64,000 bases of DNA from Psoroptes ovis. Its lineage: Eukaryota; Arthropoda; Arachnida; Sarcoptiformes; Psoroptidae. Numbering within the stretch: position 1 is the first letter of the stretch; every line of letters begins with the position of its first letter. The DNA is taken from assembly GCA_002943765.1 (NCBI GenBank), contig PQWQ01000001.1, positions 4,127,501-4,191,500 of the forward strand, in the 5' to 3' direction. Below, in pieces: positions 55,986 to 64,000 of this stretch. Position numbers and translations under genes: made by a program. A model generated the notes under the pieces. It saw only the letters and a list, made by a program, of their open reading frames with translations, was not told the origin of the DNA and searched no databases.

Positions 55986-58900
55986 ATGAAAATCAACATG
56001 GAAACATCTCAATCAATTGATTTAAATGAATTTTTTACGGCAATTTTTGAGAAATATGCCCAAAATAATAATCTATTAGAATGGCATCAAATTTATTTCG
56101 ATAATCAAAATAATTTCAATGATAAATCATTTGATTTGAATGAAAATTTCAAACAAATTTATCGGCTTAAAATATTCGAATCATATTCAATGAACATATT
56201 GAAAATATGGAAATTATTTGTTAAGAATTTTTCTACCAACAACAGCGTAACTTTGCAATTGTTTTGTTTATTTTCTAAACACGTTCGTTTCGACAATCAT
56301 ATGATTGATTCATTGTCAAAACATTTTGAAACATTTATCGAATCTCTTGCTGAAAAATTATCAATCATCAATGAACATGATCAATTATGTAATCATCATT
56401 TTGAAATTTATTTTATAATGGCCAATATTATTGCGAATTTCTTCCCACATAAGCATCCATCGATGACAACAAATCATATATATGATTTGACTAGTATATT
56501 TCCAACGACATCCATAAAACTATGGCAAAATTACTTTAATAATTATGATAATTTATCATGTGAAAATCAATTGTATTTCATACGTTTGTTATTGATCAAT
56601 TATCGATATATAAAATTTTATAATCACTCAAATGACCAAAACATTGAATTAATGAATCAAATCTTGATTAGTAAACAATTGATTTTGATGCCGAATGAAT
56701 TTAATTTCATTATTGAAGAATTGATGAATGATGAGACTGATTTAAAATTAATTTTTGAATTTTTATTTGAATCTTTACACAATAATCAACGGATAGATGA
56801 ATGTATCGGGAAAATATTGAAACATGAGAAACATTGGGAGCATAAACAATTTCAAAATATGTTTGTAATGATTTTCCTGAGGAAATTAAAATATCTATTG
56901 CCAACAATATTCACTGAAAATTCAGAAATCAAAAATAAATATTTGTGTAAATATGGTGGTGACATGCCTGATTTGGATAAGCATAAAAAGTTGATCGATT
57001 CGCTGCAATCGTTTGCCCAACCATTCATTCAATCAAATCAATCTGATCTATTGATGAATTCAAATATGGATAAATTGACGGTCAAGCAAATCATAAAATT
57101 ATTCCAATTGTTACTTCACTGCGCACCATTAGAATATCTATCTCCATTCCATCAAATAAGTTTTATTTTGGTTTCTTGGGCGATACAATTTAATTTCATC
57201 TGCAGTGATTCAAATCATGTTTTCACAGACATTTATCTCGATTTGAACATTCGTTTATGGTATTCTATAAGAAAATTGTGGTTATTTGATTTTATTGAAG
57301 CAAATAAATATATTTATTCAATATTGTCAAACGTATGGAAATTTCAAGTAGCTGATACAAAAAAGATTGAAACATTATTTGATCGTTTCATATGGACAAT
57401 GTTTCAATTGAATAATCATGAATTATTATTGGAAGAATTTCTAAAATTAGTTAATTTACTCAAATGTCATGATAATCTGGACAATGATCAAAGTATTGAA
57501 TACATTCTAAAATTTGAACGTTTATTAATACAAAATGTTCGCCAATTCCGAAAAAAATTTATGAATAATCAAAGAAAATTTTCTGAAGAATTTGTATTGA
57601 ATTTCAATGAAATATATGGAAAATTGATTGAAAAATTGTATAAATTAATACACAAATACTTGAAACAATCAATAGATTTTCAAACTGATAGAAATTTTCA
57701 GTCAATCACCAATTTGATTATTGAATTGTTTGAAGAAAAATTAATTTCCAACATGACCAATGATGAAATTTCTAATGATAAATGGACGAAATTGTTTCAA
57801 AAATTTTTGAACATATCAAAAGATATGAACAACTATAGAAATGAATCAATGATAAATTTCATTGTATTTGTATTGAAACATCATAAAGAATTGAAACATT
57901 TAATGTCTGATGATTTTCAAGATGATCAATGGAATAAAATGCTTGAATTAAATTCCACTGATGTAAATTCCAACGATTCAAAAGAAATTATTGACATGAA
58001 AATAAATTCAAAATCTCAATGGAAAAAATTGTTTGAATCAAATCTAAATGAATTTGATGAATTTCAATCGGTTTCCAGCAAAGTATTTGACATGAGAAAT
58101 GATGAAAAAATACTTCAAACTTTTAATGAATCAAATGAATTGATAACATTGATTGATCCGTTAGTCGCACCATTATTAGAATCAATTGATGATGCAGCTA
58201 GATTGGAACAATATCTTCAACAATGTTTGAACTGTATTCAAAGCGAACATCTATATTTTCCTCATTTAAAATATCTTATGAATATATTAGTAAAATTCAG
58301 CATCGAAACCGTAGTGAACAATATTGATAAAGCTAAAATATTATGCAAATATTTCAATGTAATAATTGAAACATTCTTGATGACAATATTTGTAATCAAT
58401 AATAAGATTCAGGTCAATGATGAAGACATAATTATATTGACATCGATTAACACAATCAAATCTCAAATCTTGAAATTTTATCAATATTCATTTGAATGTT
58501 TCATTCGCCACAATTTATTAACAAATTTACATTTGTTTTTGTTTCAAAATTTATGTATCGAAATGAATATTTTGAGAAATTTAGATTGGAAATCATTGAT
58601 ACAAATACAACAAATTATACATTTATTAACTGTTAAAGTACCATATTTATATATGGAATCAATGTGCGTTAATCATTTATCGTTACGTATGAATCTTTGT
58701 TTATTATTCGAAATTTTGAACCACAAATCATTGAATGAAGATAATTTTAAAGAATTGGAACAATGTTCAAAATTATTTCAACAAACAATTGTACAATTGT
58801 CGAAATATGATGAATTTCAATCAAAATATTCAATACATTTATTAAGTGATTATTTGGAATCATCATTTTTACATATTGATCAGAGCAGAAATAACAATTC

Positions 58901-59090
58901 AATATTGAAAATCAAAGAAAATTTACAACAAACTATATATCACTTGATTGATTTATTAATCAAAAGCAGTAATGGTCAATCTTTAATGGATAATTTATAT
59001 ACACGAATAAATAGTGAAAAATCGAGACAATTATTGCGAACATTATTAGATTCATATAATCATTATTATCGTTTTAAAGGTTATGTTTGA
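55986..59090 (+). CDS. URB2: URB2/Npa2-like ribosome biogenesis protein
   Basis: Single long exon, 1034 residues from the ATG at 55986 (a second in-frame ATG is at 55998; the frame opens earlier with TTG, which is not a plausible start). The protein is almost entirely alpha-helical, Asn/Lys/Leu-rich, without membrane segments, signal peptide or enzymatic motif. The C-terminal 100 residues (SIHLLSDYLESSF, then LQQTIYHLIDLLIKSSNGQ, then RQLLRTLLDSYNHYYRFKGYV) follow the pattern of the Urb2/Npa2 C-terminal domain, which functions in early 60S ribosomal subunit assembly in the nucleolus. The rest is too diverged for me to align. The name rests on the C-terminus and size only. A copia element ends 99 bp upstream. 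Confidence 0.55.
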   Translation: MKINMETSQSIDLNEFFTAIFEKYAQNNNLLEWHQIYFDNQNNFNDKSFDLNENFKQIYRLKIFESYSMNILKIWKLFVKNFSTNNSVTLQLFCLFSKHVRFDNHMIDSLSKHFETFIESLAEKLSIINEHDQLCNHHFEIYFIMANIIANFFPHKHPSMTTNHIYDLTSIFPTTSIKLWQNYFNNYDNLSCENQLYFIRLLLINYRYIKFYNHSNDQNIELMNQILISKQLILMPNEFNFIIEELMNDETDLKLIFEFLFESLHNNQRIDECIGKILKHEKHWEHKQFQNMFVMIFLRKLKYLLPTIFTENSEIKNKYLCKYGGDMPDLDKHKKLIDSLQSFAQPFIQSNQSDLLMNSNMDKLTVKQIIKLFQLLLHCAPLEYLSPFHQISFILVSWAIQFNFICSDSNHVFTDIYLDLNIRLWYSIRKLWLFDFIEANKYIYSILSNVWKFQVADTKKIETLFDRFIWTMFQLNNHELLLEEFLKLVNLLKCHDNLDNDQSIEYILKFERLLIQNVRQFRKKFMNNQRKFSEEFVLNFNEIYGKLIEKLYKLIHKYLKQSIDFQTDRNFQSITNLIIELFEEKLISNMTNDEISNDKWTKLFQKFLNISKDMNNYRNESMINFIVFVLKHHKELKHLMSDDFQDDQWNKMLELNSTDVNSNDSKEIIDMKINSKSQWKKLFESNLNEFDEFQSVSSKVFDMRNDEKILQTFNESNELITLIDPLVAPLLESIDDAARLEQYLQQCLNCIQSEHLYFPHLKYLMNILVKFSIETVVNNIDKAKILCKYFNVIIETFLMTIFVINNKIQVNDEDIIILTSINTIKSQILKFYQYSFECFIRHNLLTNLHLFLFQNLCIEMNILRNLDWKSLIQIQQIIHLLTVKVPYLYMESMCVNHLSLRMNLCLLFEILNHKSLNEDNFKELEQCSKLFQQTIVQLSKYDEFQSKYSIHLLSDYLESSFLHIDQSRNNNSILKIKENLQQTIYHLIDLLIKSSNGQSLMDNLYTRINSEKSRQLLRTLLDSYNHYYRFKGYV

Positions 59091-59518
59091 TTATTTAAAA
59101 AAATCTAATGTAATTACTAATAAACTGATTTATCACTATGTTGATCATTAATATGATTGATTAATTAATTAACAAATGTGGAAATTTAAATGAAATGAAT
59201 AAAATTTATTAATTTTTTTTAGCACCATCTACAGTTGAATGTCGTTGTTGATTCCATTAATGATTGAAGTCGTTTATTTTTTTCATTTTTCATTTCATTT
59301 ATTTGGTATTTGTATTTTTCATAATTTTGAACGCCCTTACCGTTTACAATATATATTTTCAATTTTAAGTTTGGTCGATTGTGGAAATCTCGATTTTTTT
59401 AAAGAAAAGGAAATTCAATTGAACTATTATTCAACTTATAAAGGGTCTAACAAGTTGTAAAATTAAATTTATTTTATTTTATCAATTTTTTCCGATTAAC
59501 ACCAGAAACAAAAAAAAA
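59091..59518. other. Intergenic between URB2-like and PHF21A-like genes
   Basis: URB2-like 3' UTR and short promoter region of the next gene. The frame at 59239-59460 is not supported as coding. Confidence 0.45.
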
Positions 59519-61339
59519 ATGATTTATGAAATTAAATTGAAAAATTTATTGAATGCTCATCAGGTAAAAATCGATTTTTGTCGATTTGTTTTTTATTGAA
59601 TCATTTTAATAATGTTTAATAATAATAATAATGTTTGATCAAAATGAATTAATCAATTGATTTGAATTTTTTTCTTTCTTCCATATAGTCGATTTATGCA
59701 AAATTATCGATTGATAATCAAAATGATTTTCAGGTAATTTGCCATTCTGTTTATTTTGCTTTATTAATGAATTTTTGTTTTAATATTAATCAATGATTAT
59801 AATTATTGTTTTTATTCTATTTTCGTTCGAATAGAAACATCATCTCCGAAAATTATTGGGACAAATACAAAGAGAAATTGAAAAATTAATAATTAGAAAA
59901 AATGATAAACAAATGGATAAAATGAAAAAAATTCATACAAATTGTTTACAAACGAGTCGCGTGTTGAAATGTAAATCTAATAATGAAAAACATTTTTTCA
60001 TACGTAAAAATTTTATTAAAAATCAAGAGAAAAAAATTAAACAATTAGAAATGAAACAATTAAAACAATCAAATTATTATGATAATGATTTGCAATTATT
60101 GTTGTCACAAAAAGCAAATCAAACATCTCAAATCAATGAATCAATCAATATTGATAAAATTATAAACAATGATAAAGAACAAGATCAAGATTCAGATCAT
60201 TCATCATCGAATGATGAGCAACAAATTGTTGACACAAATTTGAATGATGATGATTCAAATTGTAATGGTCATGGTAAATCTGCATCGGAGAAAGATGAAT
60301 TTATTAAAATATTAAACCTAATAAATCGTAATGATTTAGAAGTGATGGTCAATAATAAAAAAACGACAAGAAAACGTCGTACAACAGCTAATCCACAATT
60401 TTCACATGCAGCTATTGAAGCTAAACGTATTACAAAATTAGAAATAGCTCAAGAGCGTTATCGTAAACGGATTGCTGCGTCACAAATCATGAAAAATAAT
60501 TCAAATTCTAGTGATAGGACAATCAATCGATATGATTATTTGAAATCGTTGAACATTTTCAAACAAGCAAATGAAATATTTCCAGGTTTGTTGTAATATA
60601 ATTGATGATTTATATTCAATGATTAATATAAAAACATTATTGCAGGTTTATTCAATGTAACCATTGAATTGAATGATGATAGAGATAATGATTGTAAATT
60701 ATGCAAAGAATTATGTAATTTCTGCGATGATACGATTGTTGTTTGCCACAAATGCTTATCATTATATCATGTTATATGTTTAGAGCGACAACATTTGATG
60801 AATAGCGATGATTGGTGTCATCAGTCTAATCGCATTCAATGTTTTGCTTGTCAACCCACGAGTAAATATCATACAACATCGAATATGCATGGTGAAAAAA
60901 TGAAAAAATTCGAAAATTATCAATTAAAAATAATTAAAATGCAACAACAAATTTTATTGTCATCAAATGCGCTTAATTGTCTTGAACATCTGCTCAATGT
61001 AAGGCCAAATTCATAAATGTTTAAAATCAATTTATCCATTAATTTTCTACCTTACAGCGAAAACAATTACAACAAAATCAATGTCTTGATGAAGTGAATG
61101 AATTGCTGAAATGGAATGAAAATTTTGATGATTTGTCAAATCGTTTATCGAATCTTATTGACGATGACGAATCGACCACTGGAGCCATGATCATTGACAA
61201 TGATTCAAATGATTTTCCTCGATGCACCGAAAATCATAACAATAATATAACTGAATTGTTTTCCGTGAAAAGTGAAAATGACAATAAAATGATTGTCGAA
61301 CAAAACGATTATTCTTCAATTTTATCATCTTGTGCATGA
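59519..61339 (+). CDS. PHF21A: PHF21A/BHC80-like PHD-finger protein
   Basis: Exons 59519..59563, 59689..59733, 59835..60585, 60646..60998, 61058..61339; 491 residues. In vertebrates BHC80 reads unmethylated H3K4 in the LSD1-CoREST repressor complex. The N-terminus (two small exons plus HHLRKLLGQIQREIEKLI) is a coiled coil. The most diagnostic block is TRKRRTTANPQFSHAAIEAKR, preceded by DEFIKILNLINRNDLEVMV, both in the order seen in PHF21A. The PHD finger follows (CKLCKELCNFCDDTIVVCHKC, YHVICLE, CFAC); it has an extra insertion before the final cysteine pair. A C-terminal coiled coil (YQLKIIKMQQQILL, RKQLQQNQCLDEVNELL) matches the dimerisation region. The tiny first two exons are in phase but are the least certain. 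Confidence 0.8.
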
Positions 61340-61502
61340 AATTTTATGATTAATTCAATTAAGCATGTATTAAACTTATTACTTAACTTCTATATCAATT
61401 TTTTGTTATAAAATTTATTTTAAATAAATTAATTTTCATTAATTCGATTTTAAATTTAAACATTATAAATACTTGATATATTATTTTGATCAGAATCGAT
61501 TG

Positions 61503-62405
61503 ATGATTGACTCATTCAAAATGGGAACAAAATACACAAAATTTGAACATAACAATCAATTGAAAACAATCAATAATTATGATTCACCATTGATGCAAGC
61601 ACAAACGATGAAATTTACACGCAATGGTGTACCAATTAATCAAGATTTAGTCACACGTCCATTAAATCGTAAAATAATTGAAAAATTGAAACGCAATCCA
61701 AAAACAGCACCAGATATATTGATAATTTTAAGTTCACCATTTTGTGATGTTGATCGCATTACTGATCATTTATATTTAACAGGAATGGGTGGTTTGACCG
61801 AAGAAAATTTGAACTTATTAAATATCTCGTGCATTATAAATGCAACATATGAAATGCCTTTATTGAAATTAAAAGGTATACAAACATATCGTGTGCCGAT
61901 CGATGATGATGGCAATGAAGAAATTATTTTATATTTCGATGATATCGCCAATCTTATTGATTCGGTTTCAAAACAGAATGGTCGGACAATGGTTCATTGT
62001 ATGGCTGGTGCAAGTCGTTCATCAACATTAGTTATCGCTTATTTAATAAAATTTCATGATTATAATTTGAAAGCAGCATTCTGCTATGTCAAATCTTTAC
62101 GTTCATGTGCAAGACCAAATATAGGTTTTTTCACCCAACTGATAGCATTCGAACGTTATTATCGTAAAGAAACATCAGTCGAAATAATTGAAATCATACG
62201 AAATGGTAAAAAAATTCATGTACCAGATTTTTATCCAACAATGTTTCCGGAATTGTTTCGTGCCGAAATAAATAGACAATTGAATAAATCACATCCAAGT
62301 AATCTGAAATTACAAGACAGTGATGATCGTAATTATATTAATCCTAGACGTAAATATCAAGATATGCAACGTGATATACAAACAATGATTTTCAAAAATA
62401 ATTAA
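61503..62405 (+). CDS. Atypical dual-specificity phosphatase, DUSP14/18/21-like
   Basis: Single exon, 300 residues, ATG at 61503. A family start VDRITDHLYLTGMGGLTEENL is followed by INATYEMP, YRVPIDDDGNEEI (general-acid aspartate), and the P-loop VHCMAGASRSSTLVIAYLI containing the HCxxGxxRS catalytic signature. The next helix (AFCYVKSLRSCARPNIGFFTQL) is typical of small atypical DUSPs. About 85 residues of polar sequence precede the domain and 80 basic residues follow it; neither is recognised. It lacks the rhodanese domain of MAP-kinase phosphatases. Substrates cannot be read from the sequence. The frame extends upstream to 61473, but only with a TTG. Confidence 0.92.
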   Translation: MIDSFKMGTKYTKFEHNNQLKTINNYDSPLMQAQTMKFTRNGVPINQDLVTRPLNRKIIEKLKRNPKTAPDILIILSSPFCDVDRITDHLYLTGMGGLTEENLNLLNISCIINATYEMPLLKLKGIQTYRVPIDDDGNEEIILYFDDIANLIDSVSKQNGRTMVHCMAGASRSSTLVIAYLIKFHDYNLKAAFCYVKSLRSCARPNIGFFTQLIAFERYYRKETSVEIIEIIRNGKKIHVPDFYPTMFPELFRAEINRQLNKSHPSNLKLQDSDDRNYINPRRKYQDMQRDIQTMIFKNN

Positions 62406-62619
62406 AATTAATTCAATAAAAAAAAAAATTCATAATTCAAATTTAATTCTATTTCGACTTATATAGCTTCGAAAATGTTGAATCAGGCATTGGTAAAAAA
62501 TATAAAAACCGTTTGAATTTTTTTTAACATTTTCATTTTCCATCAAAATTTTTCTTTTAATTTTTCATTTTGACTTTTGAATTCAAACAATAAACATATC
62601 GATTTGACCGACAATTATA
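62406..62619. other. Short intergenic spacer
   Basis: DUSP 3' UTR and upstream region of the small acidic gene; no other feature seen. Confidence 0.4.
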
Positions 62620-62928
62620 ATGGATCAACAAAAACAATCAAATAAAATAAACATGAGCCAATTATTGATGGAAAGACAAAAACAACAGAAAGCATCTAAG
62701 CCTAAACCTAATCAAGTTGCATCGACACCGGCCAACGTAATTTGTTTGAATGATCATGATTGAATATTTCTACTAATCAATTTTTTTTATCAAACAGATA
62801 AAACGATTACAAGTTAATAGATGGTTCAATTCACCAACTGATGCATTAATTAGTCCATGTACTAAATTATTGAATAGTCATAATCTTATGAATAATCGAA
62901 AAAATTATTTGCCATCAGAAAAGGTCAA

Positions 62929-62962
<34 letters not shown>

Positions 62963-63049
62963 AATGATGGTTGTTGCCAAAATCAGAATGGCGATCAAAA
63001 TTTTCCTCAAAAAAATGATCAAGTTAATGACGAAAATAAATTAAACTAA
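62620..63049 (+). CDS. Small acidic orphan protein
   Basis: Exons 62620..62736 and 62798..63049 join in phase 0, 122 residues. The first exon is Gln/Lys/Asn-rich (MDQQKQSNKINMSQLLMERQ). The second starts IKRLQVNRWFNSPTDALISP, a region with several Ser/Thr-Pro motifs that could be kinase sites, and continues into a run of nine aspartates (62933-62962) and a Gln/Asn-rich end. There is no signal peptide or membrane segment. I do not recognise a family; a small cell-cycle or phosphatase regulator would fit the composition but that is a guess. Splice junctions and the uninterrupted frame support a real gene. Confidence 0.6.
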
Positions 63050-63200
63050 TGATCTTTATGAAATGTGATTGATAATTTTTTAATTTTGCACTCATTTTTT
63101 AATGATTTTTTTTCAACGAAATTCATCCACATAAAATAAACAATTAATTAATCAAAATTGACAAAAAGAAAAAAATCCAAATCAATATTTACAAAATTTT

Positions 63201-64000
63201 CTATGAAAATCCAAGAAATTCTTTTATTATTTTATCACAACATTTGTCCTTTAACAATTGAAATAATTCAGAACGATTTACATATTCAGTAAATGTATTG
63301 AACAATTGATCGGAATTGAAATCCAACTTTTTTTCCATATCGATCAATGTAATACGTTGCCAATTCCATGAATGTATTTGCATCCAAAATTCATTGCATT
63401 CATTATCATTTCCTTCGATACAAATGAAACCTATGTAAAAAATTTGAAGAAAAAGAAAAGAAAAATTTGAGAGAAAAATCAATTTTAAAAAATGAATTTG
63501 AATGTGAATGGTTAGAATGTCAAAGCAATGATTTATTTTTTACGATTTACAATTCATTGAATTCAATATCAAAATTGAATTGTTTTTTCTTTTCTTGAAT
63601 TTCAATTTCAACAAATAAGAAATATCCTTGAATACATTCGTATCATTAAATTAAAAAACATCATCATTCATTCAACACCTACAATTTGAAACTATACTTG
63701 TTTATTTGTTTGATTTATGACGATATGATCATTAAGGTGTCATCATTGAATGTGATTAGTTTTTTTTTTGTTGTGCATCAACAATGTCAAATGAGGTAAA
63801 TTTTTCTTTTTCAATTCAAAAAACAAAAAATTATTACCTGGTTTACCAATCAACATAAAACCATTCAAATGAAAACGATTATTGCATAGATCGATAATTT
63901 TTCGACGTTTATTTATTGAATAAATATGATGTGAATAAATCCAATATCGGCTCAGTGATGATGTTTTGCTTGACTCATTAGTTGAATCAAGTTTTTGTGT
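63201..64000 (-). CDS. RWDD2: RWD domain-containing protein 2 (RWDD2), C-terminal part (5' truncated by window edge)
   Basis: Exons >64000..63838 and 63430..63201, phase 1, 130 residues visible; the N-terminal RWD domain lies beyond the window. The visible part is the DUF1115 module: RYWIYSHHIYSINKRRKIID, FHLNGFMLIGKPG joined across the splice to GFICIEG, then CNEFWMQIHSWNWQRITLID and a helical end with FNTFTEYVNRSELFQLL. This order is that of RWDD2A/B proteins; their role is not well established. The 407-bp intron is larger than most here. The stop is TAG at 63203-63201, 152 bp from the end of the convergent small acidic gene. Confidence 0.85.

Noticed and set aside
1..64000. CRISPR arrays, bacterial operons, phage or defence systems, rRNA genes
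   Set aside because: None seen. Introns, animal gene families and intergenic structure show nuclear eukaryotic DNA; tandem repeats present are microsatellites or one minisatellite without spacers.

Overview
The window is eukaryotic nuclear DNA from a small, compact, AT-rich animal genome. Genes lie 70-1500 bp apart on both strands, most introns are only 50-75 bp with GT-AG ends, and proteins carry long Asn, Asp, Ser and His runs. Arthropod-type genes (a PDF-type neuropeptide receptor, Calypso/BAP1, delta-type sarcoglycan) point to an arthropod. The tiny introns and AT-richness best fit an astigmatid (dust or scab type) mite; that placement is inference. Exons below were joined by eye from reading frame, splice consensus and family similarity, with no transcript data.

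Layout, left part: 1-555 C-terminus of WAVE/SCAR (+); 1178-2432 DHRS4-like dehydrogenase (+); 2716-3325 prefoldin 2 (+); 3392-4790 RUSF1 (-); 4888-5505 an unknown secreted protein (-). About 6 kb of repeat-rich, gene-poor DNA follows, with a dead mariner transposase near 10.3-10.7 kb. 11795-16634 is a PDF-receptor-type class B GPCR (+); 17206-18774 a coiled-coil protein resembling the RPGRIP1L N-terminus (+); 19073-21986 Calypso/BAP1 deubiquitinase (-); 22265-23143 mitochondrial ribosomal protein mL49 (-); 24031-26594 mRNA decapping enzyme DCP2 (+); 27600-29214 SLC37 sugar-phosphate exchanger (-); 30511-32147 gamma/delta-type sarcoglycan (+).

The middle part is richest in mobile DNA: a 1.29-kb terminal-inverted-repeat element (32839-34125), a tRNA-like Pol III relic (about 35.3 kb), an 8-exon transposase-like gene with an N-terminal C2H2 finger (35518-38346, -), and a two-exon paralogue keeping only the finger (39435-39892, -).

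Right part: 41305-41757 a probable undescribed neuropeptide precursor (+); 42211-43108 proteasome beta-1 (+); 43253-45592 a secreted S1 serine protease split by a roughly 430-residue Pro/Thr-rich insertion (-); 47444-48646 a secreted leucine-rich-repeat protein (+); 49986-51067 a RASL10-type small GTPase (+); 51747-55881 a young Ty1/copia retrotransposon with identical 122-bp LTRs and a 5-bp target duplication (-); 55986-59090 an URB2-like ribosome biogenesis protein (+); 59519-61339 a PHF21A-like PHD protein (+); 61503-62405 a dual-specificity phosphatase (+); 62620-63049 a small acidic orphan (+); 63201-64000 the C-terminal part of RWDD2 (-).

The genes are mostly unrelated housekeeping and neural genes, not an operon or cluster. 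The most unusual items are the neuropeptide precursor, the insertion in the protease 37-loop, the spliced transposase-like gene with its finger-only paralogue, and the fresh copia insertion about 100 bp upstream of the URB2 start.
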